Part shown: one piece after another, positions 12,167-20,550 of the stretch | How the letters are laid out: every line of letters starts with the position of its first letter | Numbering within the stretch: position 1 is the first letter of the stretch | From: CAXTEJ01 sp964243295 | GTDB taxonomy: Bacteria > Actinomycetota > Actinomycetes > Actinomycetales > Angustibacteraceae | Assembly: GCA_964243295.1 (NCBI GenBank) | Contig: CAXTEJ010000016.1 | Span: forward strand, 1 to 64,000 | Direction of reading: 5' to 3' | DNA length: 64,000 nucleotides | Notes under the pieces: generated by a model | Databases searched by the model: none | Seen by the model: only the letters and a program-made list of their open reading frames with translations | What the model was told of the DNA's origin: nothing | Program-made: the position numbers and the translations under genes

Positions 12167-13639
12167 TCAAACGCGAGCGTCGCTGAGCTCGTCGGCGACC
12201 GCTGCGGGCGCCGGGGCCTCGACCGGACGGGGCGAGCGGACGCCCGCCGCGACGAGCACGAAGGCGGCGACCAGGAACAGCGTCGCCGCCACGAACGCGT
12301 GGGAGGCGCCTGCGGTGAAGACGTTGTCCGCGCTGCCGGTGGCCGCGGCCGAGTAGTGGCCGAAGACCGTGACGAGCACGGCGACCCCGAGGGTGCCGCC
12401 GAGCTGCTGGGTCACGTTGACGAGGCCGGACGCCGCGCCCGCGTCCTGCGCCGGCACGCCGTCGAGTGCGGCCTGGGTGAGCGGGATGAACGACAGCCCG
12501 TTGCCCACGGCGAACAGCAGCAGGGCCGCGACCACGTGGGCGTACGACGACTGCGGGGTCAGCGCGCTGGCGGCCCAGAAGCCGGCACCGGCCGACGCCA
12601 CGCCGACGAGCATCAGCACCTTGGCGTCGATGCGGCGCAGCAGCACCCGGCTCGTCAGCTGGGAGACGGCGAACACGGTCGTCGGCATCGGCAGGAACGC
12701 GAGGCCGGTCATCAGGGCGCTGTAGCCGAGGACGTCCTGCAGGAACTGGGTCAGGAAGAAGAACATGCCGAACAGGCCGGCGAACAGCAGGCCGCGGGCG
12801 ACGTTGGCGATGGTGCGGCTGTGGTCGGCGAACAGCGACAGCGGCGTGATCGGCTGCTCGCTGCGCCGCTCGACGACGACGAACGCGGCGAGCAGCAAGG
12901 CGCCGGCGACGAACGAGCCCAGCGTGAGCGGGTCGCCCCATCCCTCGGTCGCCGCTCGCACGAACCCGTAGACCAGGCCGGTCATGCCCAGCGTCGAGAA
13001 CACCGCGCCCGGCAGGTCGAAGGTGCCGGACCGACGTCCGGTCTCGGGCAGCGCCCAGCGGCCGGCGAGGACGACGGCGACGCCGATCGGCACGTTGACG
13101 AACATGACCCAGCGCCACGACGCCCACTGCGTGAGCATGCCGCCGAGCAGCAGGCCGAGCGCGCCGCCGCTGACCGACACCGCGGTGAACAGGCCCAGGG
13201 CGCGGGTGCGCTCGTGCGGCTCGCTGAACATGGTCGTCAGCAGCGCGAGGGACGACGGGGCGGCCAGCGCGGCGCCGACGCCCTGCAGCGCCCGGGCGGC
13301 GAGCAGCAGCTCGCCGGAGGGGGCGAAGCCGCCGAGCAGCGACGCGAGGGTGAAGACGACGATGCCGGTGACGAAGGTGCGGCGGCGGCCGAGCAGGTCA
13401 CCCGCGCGGGCGCCCAGCAGCAGCAGGCCGCCGAAGGTGAGGGTGTAGGCGTTGAGCACCCACGACAGGCCGGCGGCCGAGAAGCCGAGCGCGTCCTGGA
13501 TCTGCGGGAGGGCCACGTTCACGATGGTCGCGTCGAGCACGACCATGAGCTGGCAGGTGAGGATCACGGCGAGCACGACGGTCGAGGAGGCGGTGCGCCG
13601 CGCTCGACCGGGGGCCGTGATGGTGGGGGCAGAGGGCAT
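12167..13639 (-). CDS. MFS drug exporter, DHA2 (EmrB/QacA) family, copy 1
   Basis: A 490-residue, 14-helix-type major facilitator. Typical are QLMVVLDATIVNVALPQIQ in helix 1, GDLLGRRRTFV (motif A loop), LLAARALQGVGAALAAPSSL, and GGALGLLLGGMLTQWASWRW (motif C, antiporter). It would export hydrophobic drugs or dyes by proton antiport. It is divergent from a tetR gene, and two near-identical palindromes lie in the shared region, one inside the spacer of the predicted promoter. Repression by that TetR protein is therefore likely. A paralogue lies at 21270-22781. The substrate cannot be read from sequence. Confidence 0.93.
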   Translation of the reverse strand: MPSAPTITAPGRARRTASSTVVLAVILTCQLMVVLDATIVNVALPQIQDALGFSAAGLSWVLNAYTLTFGGLLLLGARAGDLLGRRRTFVTGIVVFTLASLLGGFAPSGELLLAARALQGVGAALAAPSSLALLTTMFSEPHERTRALGLFTAVSVSGGALGLLLGGMLTQWASWRWVMFVNVPIGVAVVLAGRWALPETGRRSGTFDLPGAVFSTLGMTGLVYGFVRAATEGWGDPLTLGSFVAGALLLAAFVVVERRSEQPITPLSLFADHSRTIANVARGLLFAGLFGMFFFLTQFLQDVLGYSALMTGLAFLPMPTTVFAVSQLTSRVLLRRIDAKVLMLVGVASAGAGFWAASALTPQSSYAHVVAALLLFAVGNGLSFIPLTQAALDGVPAQDAGAASGLVNVTQQLGGTLGVAVLVTVFGHYSAAATGSADNVFTAGASHAFVAATLFLVAAFVLVAAGVRSPRPVEAPAPAAVADELSDARV

Positions 13640-13678
13640 GGGCGCGTCTTTCGCAACGGGGTACTGTGGAGGGTGAAG

Positions 13679-13693
13679 CGGAGGCTTCCTCCG
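13679..13693. promoter_or_regulatory. TetR operator copy 1 (CGGAGGcttCCTCCG)
   Basis: A perfect 6-bp inverted repeat around 3 bases. It lies just downstream of the predicted -10 of the exporter promoter. The second copy is 23 bp away centre to centre. Confidence 0.75.
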
Positions 13694-13695
13694 GA

Positions 13696-13725
13696 ACTAT
13701 ACGGAGGCATCCTCCGGTTGTGCAA
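13696..13725 (-). promoter_or_regulatory. Predicted promoter of exporter copy 1 (TTGCAC-18-TATAGT)
   Basis: Read on the minus strand, TTGCAC (13725-13720) and TATAGT (13701-13696) are separated by 18 bases. Both match the vegetative consensus well for such GC-rich DNA. The expected start is near 13690, giving a leader of about 50 bases. Confidence 0.6.
13702..13716. promoter_or_regulatory. TetR operator copy 2 (CGGAGGcatCCTCCG)
   Basis: The same arms as copy 1, differing at one base of the centre. It fills most of the 18-bp spacer of the exporter promoter, so a bound repressor would block RNA polymerase directly. Confidence 0.75.
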
Positions 13726-13749
13726 GTGACGGACCGAGGAGGTGGCACC

Positions 13750-14352
13750 ATGGGACGCGTGATCAGCGAGCAGGCAGTGGCGTCCACGCGCGCGGCCGCG
13801 GCCCAGCGGCCCCTGCGCGCCGACGCCACGCGCAACCGCGCCCGCCTGGTCGAGACCGCGCGCGAGGTGTTCGCCACCCGCGGCAGCGCTGCCACCGTCG
13901 ACGAGATCGCCAAGGCCGCCGGGGTGGGCGTGGGCACCCTCTACCGGCACTTCCCCCGGCGCATCGACCTGGTCGAGGCCGTCTACCGCGACGACGTCGA
14001 CGAGCTGGTCGCCCTCGCCGACGAGCTGGCCGGCTCGCCCGACGCGTGGGCCGGGCTCGTGCGCTGGCTCGAGGGCTTCGTCCGGTACGCCGAGTCCAAG
14101 CGCACGCTGCTCACCGAGCTGCACGAGTCCTTCGAGAAGAACCCCGAGATCGCGGTGCAGCTGCGCGACAGCATCAGGGCCGCCGCCGCGTCGGTGCTGG
14201 CGCGGGCACAGCGGGCCGGCGCCGCCCGCGCCGACCTGGACGCCGCCGACCTCATGCAGCTGGTGGGCGGCATGTGCATGGCTCGCGGCGGGACGCTGGA
14301 GCAGAACCAGCGACTGCTGGGGTTCGTGCTCGCCGGCATCCGCGCGGACTGA
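13750..14352 (+). CDS. TetR/AcrR family repressor, copy 1
   Basis: A 200-residue TetR regulator. The helix-turn-helix is clear: ARLVETAREVFATRGS, TVDEIAKAAGVGVGTLYRHF (about 48-67), then PRRIDLVEAVY. The remaining 120 residues are the ligand-binding and dimer domain, resembling the SCO/PsrA-like TetR_C set found with drug exporters. The ATG is preceded by GAGGAGG at 7 bases, a strong Shine-Dalgarno. It is divergent from the DHA2 exporter and presumably binds the two CGGAGGcwtCCTCCG palindromes between them, controlling both genes. It converges with the secreted-protein gene 18 bases beyond its stop. A paralogous module starts at 20468. Confidence 0.93.
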   Translation: MGRVISEQAVASTRAAAAQRPLRADATRNRARLVETAREVFATRGSAATVDEIAKAAGVGVGTLYRHFPRRIDLVEAVYRDDVDELVALADELAGSPDAWAGLVRWLEGFVRYAESKRTLLTELHESFEKNPEIAVQLRDSIRAAAASVLARAQRAGAARADLDAADLMQLVGGMCMARGGTLEQNQRLLGFVLAGIRAD

Positions 14353-14370
14353 CCAGACCGCACGCGAGCC

Positions 14371-15375
14371 TCAGGGTGCGGGCGCGACGGTGGCCTCGTA
14401 GGTGAGGATCTCGGTGCCGTTGCCCTCGTCGCCGTTGTCGGGCGCGACGCGCATGGTCAGCCGGTCGCCGTCCGCCGTCATCGTGAACGGGTTGCGGGTG
14501 GCCACGTGGCCCGCGGTCGACCACTGCTGGAACGGGATCTCGCGCAGGACGTCGTGGCTGCGCAGGTCGATCAGGGCGACGCCGCCGAGCTCGTACGCGA
14601 CCGACGAGCCACCGGCGGTGGGTGTCTGAGGCAGGTTGGTGACGCCGGCGCACAGCATCTTGCCCCTGGGGGCGTACTGGCAGTCCTGGTAGTCGATGAA
14701 GAAGCTGGTGTTCTCCCAGGTCCGCAGCTGCCTGCCCCGAAGGTTCCACTCGGCGAACCGGCGCGACCCCCACGTGTTGCCCACCAGGTGACCACTCTGC
14801 CTGTCGAAGACGATCCCGCCGAAGTGGTCGGGCGCCTCGAACTGCTTGCGGACCCGCAGCGTGGTGGCGTCGACGCGGTAGATGATGGCGCTGGAGCTCG
14901 GGCGGTACTCGGCGACGGGCACCCAGACGTTCGTCCCGTCGAAGTCGATGCCACCGGGGTGGTAGCTGTCGCCCTCACCGAGGATGATGTCCCGCTGCAG
15001 GTTGCCGTTCCTGTCCATGACGAACAGGTGCCCGATGCCCTTGCCGGGGCTGCGGTCGTAGCCGCCCTGCGGTGTGGGGTACCGAACGGTGGGCTCGAGG
15101 ATCTCGACCGCAGACACGAAGATGCGCTGGGGCGTGATCGTCATGCCCTCGGTGTGGAAGGTCGGGAAGTTCAGCTTGAGCTTCCCCGTGAGCTTCCATG
15201 CCGTGGTCCGGTCGACCCTGCTGAAGGTGTCGACGAGGGCGGTGCCGGGCCGCGAGGAGGCGTGCGTGTCAGCCGCGCTTCGGTCATCGGTCGCGGCGGC
15301 GCTCGCGGCCGTGCCACCGATGACCAGTGCCGCAATCACGGCGGCGATGACGCCGCTCGGACGAGTGGTTCTCAT
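14371..15375 (-). CDS. Secreted beta-propeller-like protein of unknown function (possibly DUF6454)
   Basis: A 334-residue exported protein. The start at MRTTRPSGVIAAVIAALVIG gives a classic signal peptide ending near AASAAA, with an agagga ribosome site just upstream. The mature part has repeated short beta-rich units with Gly-Gly-hydrophobic-Asp turns (YHPGGIDFDGTNVWVPV, DHFGGIVFDRQSGHLVG, ELGGVALIDLRSHDVL), as in a propeller that reads out a ligand or a lyase-like scaffold. I associate the pattern, with modest confidence, with DUF6454. No catalytic motif is recognised. Its upstream neighbour on the same strand is an aldo/keto reductase, 105 bases away. Confidence 0.7.
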   Translation of the reverse strand: MRTTRPSGVIAAVIAALVIGGTAASAAATDDRSAADTHASSRPGTALVDTFSRVDRTTAWKLTGKLKLNFPTFHTEGMTITPQRIFVSAVEILEPTVRYPTPQGGYDRSPGKGIGHLFVMDRNGNLQRDIILGEGDSYHPGGIDFDGTNVWVPVAEYRPSSSAIIYRVDATTLRVRKQFEAPDHFGGIVFDRQSGHLVGNTWGSRRFAEWNLRGRQLRTWENTSFFIDYQDCQYAPRGKMLCAGVTNLPQTPTAGGSSVAYELGGVALIDLRSHDVLREIPFQQWSTAGHVATRNPFTMTADGDRLTMRVAPDNGDEGNGTEILTYEATVAPAP

Positions 15376-15480
15376 GGGGTTCCTCTGCGTCGATGTGCCC
15401 AGCCTTGCGTTCTGCGTGAAAACGTACGGGCGCTGCGTGTACGGCGAGTGGCCGGCAGCACCACGGGCGCTGAACAGCAC

Positions 15481-16428
15481 TTACGCCCAGGGGCGACCAG
15501 AACGCTTGTGCCAGTAGGCATCCGGCTCCTCGCCCAGGGCGCTGAGCTCGTCCGACGCCGCCAGCGCGTCGGCGGCGGGCACGTGCGCCGCGGCCAGGTT
15601 CGACTCCAGCTGGTCGACTGTGACGGCTCCCGACAGCACGGTCGGCGACCACGGCTGCGCCAGGGCGATCGCCAGGGCCACGGCGTCCGGCGTGGTGCGC
15701 AGCCGCCCGGCGACGTCGGCCAGCGCAGCGGGCGCCTCGTCCCCCGCCAGCCGCCCGTTCGCGACGGCCTCCTTCACCACCACCAGCCACCCGGCGTCCC
15801 GCGCCTGCGCCAGGGCGGGACCGGCACTGGGCTCGAGCACGTTCCACGTCGACTGCACCGCGCTGAACACCGGTGCGCCGTCCACCCTCGTCGCGAGCGC
15901 CCGGCCCACGACCTCGCCCTGCCGCGGCCCGCTGGTGGTCAGCCCGATCCGGACGCCGGTCTGCGCCGACCAGCGCGCCAGCTCGGCGAGCAGCGCCTGG
16001 TCGTCCAGCGCCGGCGACTCCGGTGTGACCGAGTGGATGGAGTACAGCGACAACCCGTCACCCAGGAGCGCTCGGGTCTGCGCCTGCTGGCGCACGAACG
16101 ACGCGAGCCCGTGGTCCTTCACCTCGTGCACCTCGGCGTCGGTGCGCCACCCGCCGACGTAGGTGTAGCCCCACTTGCTCGCCATGGTGAGGTCGTCGCG
16201 GGCCGGCCGGGCCGCGAGCCACTGCGCCAGGAACTCCTCCGCCAGGCCGTACGACCGCGCGACGTCCAGGTAGCGCACGCCTCGCTCGACGGCACGGTCG
16301 AGCACGTCGTGCGTCCGCTCGCGCATCGCCTGCACCGACCGGTCACCGCCCAGGTCGTGCGCCCGCCCACCGGTCACGTACGCCGGCCGGCCCAGTGCCG
16401 CGAGCCCCAGCCCCAGCCGCGCGGTCAT
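15481..16428 (-). CDS. Aldo/keto reductase
   Basis: A 315-residue NADP-dependent oxidoreductase of the aldo/keto reductase fold. The catalytic region is seen as AVERGVRYLDVARSYGLAEEF (Asp and Tyr of the tetrad), then MASKWGYTYVGGW (the Lys) and SLYSIHSVTPES (the His). NVLEPSAGPAL and AVTVDQLESNLAA lie in the C-terminal cofactor part. The substrate is unknown. Its start overlaps the stop of the upstream hypothetical gene by ATGA, so the pair is translationally coupled. Confidence 0.88.
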   Translation of the reverse strand: MTARLGLGLAALGRPAYVTGGRAHDLGGDRSVQAMRERTHDVLDRAVERGVRYLDVARSYGLAEEFLAQWLAARPARDDLTMASKWGYTYVGGWRTDAEVHEVKDHGLASFVRQQAQTRALLGDGLSLYSIHSVTPESPALDDQALLAELARWSAQTGVRIGLTTSGPRQGEVVGRALATRVDGAPVFSAVQSTWNVLEPSAGPALAQARDAGWLVVVKEAVANGRLAGDEAPAALADVAGRLRTTPDAVALAIALAQPWSPTVLSGAVTVDQLESNLAAAHVPAADALAASDELSALGEEPDAYWHKRSGRPWA

Positions 16429-17489
16429 CGGCGCAGACGCAGCTGACGCTCGACCCGGAACGACCAGTCCAGGCTGGTGTGGGCGAGGACGGCGAGATCC
16501 TCGCCCTCCCCCCGGCCCAGGGACAGGCACACCGCGTTCGAACCCGACCCGAGCGGCCGCTCCACCTGCATGCCGGCCGGCAGCCAGGCGCCGGCGTCGT
16601 CCAGCGGCGAGACGATGGGCCGGATCACGCGGTCGGCGGCGAACAGGAGGCTGGTCGGGGCGAACCTCATCGGCGCGGCGCCGAGGTTCTCCACCAGGAC
16701 CACGCCGGAACCGAAGGTCACGAACGTGTCCATCAGCTGCTGGCGGGCGGCGAGGTCGAAGCGGACGGGAAGGCCCGGGCGGGCGCAGGAGTAGCTCGAG
16801 CCGTGCGGCTTCACCAGGCGGGGGACGCGAGCCGGAGGTCCCTCGACCATCAGCCGCAGCCGCCACACCGCCTCGTGCTCCTCCTGCGCCGACCAGAAGC
16901 GGTCGCTGCCGCTGGATGCCGGCAGCTGGGGCACCGGCCCCCACACGGCCTCCCGGACCTTGGTCGACGTGGCGCTGCGGTGCCGCTCGTACGCACGCTC
17001 ATCCCGGGCCGCGAGCTGGAAGGTGGTGATGAGCTCGAGCTGCAGCACCCGGGTCGCGCGGGCGAGGGCAGCGGGCAGGTCCTCGGGTGAGCCCAGGGCA
17101 AGCCAGGTGAGGCCGTACATCACCTCGGCACGGGCGGTGTCGAGCGCACGCCCGTGCGCGTGCCCGACGGCCTCGGCGAAGGCCTGGCGCGCCTGGGTCA
17201 GCATCTCGCGCCGGTGCTCTGGACGACGGTGCGCGGGCGCGGCGTCGCTGAGCAGGCGCGTACCCGCGGTCATCGCTGCGTGGTAGGGGTCGGTCGCGAG
17301 CGCGTCGACCTTCTTCTCGAGCCTGACCAGGTCCTCGTTCGCCTTGGCCTGGCCCGTGACGACCGCCTCGAGAAGGCTTGACAGCAGCTCTCCGGCGTCC
17401 GCGCCGTCCAGGTCCCGGTTCTCCGCGACGGCCTTGAGCAGCCGCGAGCCCACCTTCACCGACAGGCTCGCGACGATCGCCTCGATCAC
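16425..17489 (-). CDS. Hypothetical protein with helical N-terminal half
   Basis: 354 residues with no signal peptide or membrane segment. Residues 1-180 are Ala/Leu/Glu-rich helix, including LLSSLLEAVVTGQAKANEDLVRLEKKVDAL, which could be a short coiled coil, and a stretch resembling tetratricopeptide-type helices (MLTQARQAFAEAVGHAHGRA). The C-terminal half looks beta-rich (PVRFDLAARQQLMDTFVTFG, GVVLVENLGAAPMRFAPTSL). I do not recognise the family. It is coupled by ATGA to the downstream aldo/keto reductase, so the two may share a pathway, but nothing shows which. Confidence 0.75.
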   Translation of the reverse strand: MIEAIVASLSVKVGSRLLKAVAENRDLDGADAGELLSSLLEAVVTGQAKANEDLVRLEKKVDALATDPYHAAMTAGTRLLSDAAPAHRRPEHRREMLTQARQAFAEAVGHAHGRALDTARAEVMYGLTWLALGSPEDLPAALARATRVLQLELITTFQLAARDERAYERHRSATSTKVREAVWGPVPQLPASSGSDRFWSAQEEHEAVWRLRLMVEGPPARVPRLVKPHGSSYSCARPGLPVRFDLAARQQLMDTFVTFGSGVVLVENLGAAPMRFAPTSLLFAADRVIRPIVSPLDDAGAWLPAGMQVERPLGSGSNAVCLSLGRGEGEDLAVLAHTSLDWSFRVERQLRLRR

Positions 17490-17573
17490 GGTGCCCCCTC
17501 ACGAGCGGACGGCTGTCGCGGCATCCTCCCTCAACTGCGCGGTGGGGCGACAGGGGCTTGCCCGACCCCGCGG

Positions 17574-18506
17574 CTAGACGGCGAAGATCGTCCAGGACGC
17601 CTCGTGCACGTCACCGGGGGCGAGGACGACGAGGTCGTCGCCGGTGGTGAAGGCGTCGGGTGGGCAGGTCATGGGCTCGACCGCGAGACCGGCGCGGTTC
17701 AGCTCGGGCTCGGGCCGGTCGGCGGTGTGCACCTGCACCCACGGCAGGACGGCGGCGTCCCATCTCATGCCGACACCCGTGCCGTCAGCGGCGAGCAGGG
17801 TCACGACGGCATCGGCGGTCAGTGACGTCAGCGCGTGGTCGATGAAGACCGTGCCGATCGCGCGACCGGCACGGAAGTCGTAGCGCCCCGACTCGACGTC
17901 CTCGACAGCGCTTCGCCGCAGCGGCAGCAGGGTGTCGGCATCGACCTCGAGCACCTGGCCGGCGGGCAGCGTGAGGAGCCAGTCGTCGACCGTGCCCTCG
18001 CCGGCCACGAGGTACGGGTGGGGGCCGGTGCCGTAGGGGGCGGCGGCTGCGCCGACGTTGGTGGTGCGCACCGACCAGGCGAGGCCCTCGGGCGACAGCG
18101 CGTACGTCACCTCGACGAGCAGGTCGAACGGGTAACCCTGCTGCGGGACCAGCCTGTGACGCAACGTGATCCGCGCGTCCGTGGCGTCGAGGACGGCGAA
18201 GTCGGCCCAGGCGACCAAGCCGTGGAGGGCGTTGCCGCGGTCGGGCTCGGTCAGCGCCAGCTGGTGCTCGATGCCGCCGAAGGCGTAGCGGCCGTTGCCG
18301 ACGCGGTTCGGCCAAGGCACCAGGACGGCACCGCGGTAGACCGGCCGCACGGCGTCGGCGTCGAAGCCCGCCACGAGCGGGCGGCCGTCGTGGGTGAGCC
18401 CACGCAGCGTGGCCCCCACGGTGGCGATCTCGGCGCGGTATCCGTGGGCGGCCAGGACCAGCTGGTCTCCGCTGGCGGGGCGTGTCTGGCGGGAGTCCGA
18501 GGTCAC
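17574..18506 (-). CDS. Aldose 1-epimerase family protein
   Basis: A 310-residue galactose-mutarotase-fold protein. Conserved pieces are ATLRGLTHDGRPLVAGFD, VLVPWPNRVGNGRYAFGG, NALHGLVAWADFAV (substrate-binding His), YGTGPHPYLVAGEG (second His), VQVHTADRPEPELNRAGLAV and a late AVEPMTCPPDAF (catalytic Glu). It interconverts sugar anomers or a sugar-6-phosphate-like substrate. The GTG start overlaps the stop of the PAP2 gene by GTGA, so it belongs to the AKR-PAP2-epimerase unit. An upstream start would fall inside PAP2. Confidence 0.9.
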   Translation of the reverse strand: MTSDSRQTRPASGDQLVLAAHGYRAEIATVGATLRGLTHDGRPLVAGFDADAVRPVYRGAVLVPWPNRVGNGRYAFGGIEHQLALTEPDRGNALHGLVAWADFAVLDATDARITLRHRLVPQQGYPFDLLVEVTYALSPEGLAWSVRTTNVGAAAAPYGTGPHPYLVAGEGTVDDWLLTLPAGQVLEVDADTLLPLRRSAVEDVESGRYDFRAGRAIGTVFIDHALTSLTADAVVTLLAADGTGVGMRWDAAVLPWVQVHTADRPEPELNRAGLAVEPMTCPPDAFTTGDDLVVLAPGDVHEASWTIFAV

Positions 18507-19360
18507 GCGGTGATCCTGCCAGGACGGCGCGCACGCCGAGCCGTCGCCCGCGCGAGCCGTGGCTGGAGCCGCAGGACGAGGGCCAGCAGTGCGGCGGCGA
18601 CGAGTCCGTCCGACCAGTAGTGGTTCCCGGTGCCGACGACGACGAACAGGGTGGTCACCGGGTGGGCCAGCCACAGCCAGCGCCACCGCGTGGTGCTCGC
18701 GGCGATCAGCGCGATGGCCACGAGAAGCGCCCAACCGACGTGCAGCGAGGGCATGGCCGCGTACTGGTTGGCGACGCCCGTGCCGGGCGAGCCGTAGACC
18801 GACTGGCCGAGCTGGGTGGCTGGATCGGTGAAACCCAAGCCGGTGAGCATGCGCGGGGGGGCGAGGGGGAACACGAAGGCCAGCCCGAGCCCACCGGCGG
18901 TCAGCAGAACGAGCACCGTACGAGCCCACCGATAGGTCTCCGCTCGTCGCAGGAACAACCAGACGAGCGTGGCAGCGGTGAGGGGGGAGTGGACGGTCGC
19001 GTAGTAGCTGTTCGCGGCGCGGGTGAGAGCCCGGTGCCCGACCAGCCACCGCTGCAGGGCCAGCTCGCTGGGAAGATCGGTGGCGCGCTCCTAGGCCCAC
19101 AGTGCCCTCGCGTGGCTGAACGCGGTGGGGACGTGCCCGTCGGCGAGTCCACGCCCGAGGAAGTAGACCCCCATCAGCGCCAGGAGGCCGACCGCCTCGA
19201 TCAGCAGCCGCCTGCCTTGATCACGGACGCTGGGCCTGGCGGGCCGGCCGGTGGCGGCGTTGCGGGCCACCGGCCCGGCCGCGCCCGGGCTGATGACGAG
19301 CGGGCCGGGTCGGTCGTCGACGAGTGCAAGCGCGAGTTCATGGCGAGAGCTCCCCTCCAT
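18503..19360 (-). pseudogene. PAP2-superfamily phosphatase gene interrupted by an in-frame amber codon
   Basis: One frame runs through the region but contains TAG at 19091-19093. Before the stop it encodes RRLLIEAVGLLALMGVYFLG and HARALWA. Right after it, still in frame, come ERATDLPSELALQRWLVGHR and ANSYYATVHSPLTAATLVWL. These join the PAP2 core: LAPPRMLTGLGF, AAMPSLHVGWALLVAIALIA (catalytic SLHVG) and GTGNHYWSDGLVAAALL. Relatives usually read Leu-Trp-x-Leu-Glu-Arg here, so a Leu-to-stop change (TTG to TAG) fits. The C-terminal 151 residues from an internal ATG would keep the SLHVG and HYWSDG motifs but lose two helices. The true start is uncertain. It is coupled to the aldose epimerase by GTGA. 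Confidence 0.75.
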
Positions 19361-19373
19361 CGCTGTGGAGCCG

Positions 19374-20399
19374 TCAGGCGGCGGAGCGTTCGTCGACGGG
19401 GCGGCGGCGGAGGTCGGCACGCTGGAGTGCTGGGGGCCGGTAGGCCATGTCCAGCATGCCGACATCGGTGCCGGGCGGGACGATCTCGTCGATCCGGTCG
19501 AGGATCTCGTCGCTGAGCGTGACGTCGACGCCGGCGAGCAGGTCGTCGAGCTGGTCCATGGTGCGCGGCCCGATGATCGCGCTGGTCACGCCCGGGTGCG
19601 CGATCGCGAACGCCATGGCGAGGTGCGTCATCGGCAGCCCTACCTGCTCGGCGAGCGGGATGATCTGCTCGACGGCGTTCAGCCGAGCCTCGTCGCTGAG
19701 GTGCGTGAAGAAGGCAGCGCGGCGCAGGTCGGTCTGCTGGCCCTTGCGGACGCGTCCGGTGAGCATGCCTTGCGCGAGCGGGCTCCAGACCAGCGTGCCC
19801 ATCCCGAAGCGTTGGGCGACGGGCAGCACCTCGGTCTCGATCCCGCGGTTCAGGATGGAGTAGGTCGGTTGCTCGGTGCGGAACCGTTGCAGGCCGCGCC
19901 GCTCGGCGACCCACTGGGCATCGACCATGTCGGACGCGGGCATCGTGGACGAGCCGATCGCGCGGACCTTCCCGCTGTGGACAAGGTCGGACAGCGCCGA
20001 GAGCGTCTCCTCGATGTCGGTGTCGGGGTCGGGTCGGTGGATCTGGTACAGGTCGATGTGGTCGGTCTGCAGGCGGCGCAGCGAGTGCTCCACCGCAGTC
20101 ATGATCCAGCGCCGGGAGTTGCCCTGCTGGTTGGGATCGTCACCCATCGGCAGGTGCACCTTGGTCGCCAGGACGACGTCGTCGCGTCGTCCCTTGAGCG
20201 CCTTGCCCACGATCTCCTCGGACTCGCCGTGGGAGTAGGCGTCGGCGGTGTCGATGACGTTGATCCCGGCGTCCAGCGCCGTGTGGATGATCCGGATGGA
20301 GTCGTCGTGGTCGGGGTTGCCGACGGCGCCGAACATCATGGCGCCGAGCGCGTAGGGGCTGATCTTGATGCCGGTCCGGCCGAGCGTGCGGTACTGCAT
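19374..20399 (-). CDS. Aldo/keto reductase (YajO/GS-type)
   Basis: A 341-residue aldo/keto reductase. The N-terminus MQYRTLGRTGIKISPYALG is typical of the YajO-like or plant-type class. Catalytic positions are in AGINVIDTADAYSHGESEEIVG (Asp, Tyr), VLATKVHLPMG (Lys) and IDLYQIHRPDPDTDIEETL (His). C-terminal SAIIGPRTMDQLDDLLAG binds the NADP phosphate. It is divergent from a tetR gene, with two CGGAAG palindromes between them, so inducible control by that repressor is likely. Downstream on the same strand are the broken PAP2 gene and an aldose epimerase. Confidence 0.93.
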   Translation of the reverse strand: MQYRTLGRTGIKISPYALGAMMFGAVGNPDHDDSIRIIHTALDAGINVIDTADAYSHGESEEIVGKALKGRRDDVVLATKVHLPMGDDPNQQGNSRRWIMTAVEHSLRRLQTDHIDLYQIHRPDPDTDIEETLSALSDLVHSGKVRAIGSSTMPASDMVDAQWVAERRGLQRFRTEQPTYSILNRGIETEVLPVAQRFGMGTLVWSPLAQGMLTGRVRKGQQTDLRRAAFFTHLSDEARLNAVEQIIPLAEQVGLPMTHLAMAFAIAHPGVTSAIIGPRTMDQLDDLLAGVDVTLSDEILDRIDEIVPPGTDVGMLDMAYRPPALQRADLRRRPVDERSAA

Positions 20400-20452
20400 G
20401 CGGTGCTCCTAGGGTCGTGAGGGGTGTGCGACGAGCGCCTCCACTGATGGCG

Positions 20453-20458
20453 TACGCT
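20453..20458 (+). promoter_or_regulatory. -10 box TACGCT upstream of tetR copy 2
   Basis: TACGCT (TANNNT type) reads toward the tetR gene and lies 10 bases before operator copy 1. A repressor on that palindrome would cover the likely transcription start. Confidence 0.4.
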
Positions 20459-20467
20459 GATGAAAAG

Positions 20468-20482
20468 CGGAAGGCTCTTCCG
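20468..20482. promoter_or_regulatory. TetR operator, copy 1 (CGGAAGgctCTTCCG)
   Basis: A perfect 6-bp inverted repeat around 3 bases, in the aldo/keto reductase-tetR divergent region. It has the same geometry as the operators at 13679-13716, with one base changed in each half-site. Confidence 0.75.
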
Positions 20483-20495
20483 GAACCATAAGAAG

Positions 20496-20510
20496 CGGAA
20501 GACCATTCCG
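20496..20510. promoter_or_regulatory. TetR operator, copy 2 (CGGAAgaccaTTCCG)
   Basis: A 5-bp inverted repeat with the same outer arms, 28 bp centre to centre from copy 1. The pair lies 40-80 bases before the tetR start. Confidence 0.7.
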
Positions 20511-20550
20511 CAACCCGTTGGACGGTCGTCCGACTCAGCCGAGGAGTGAC

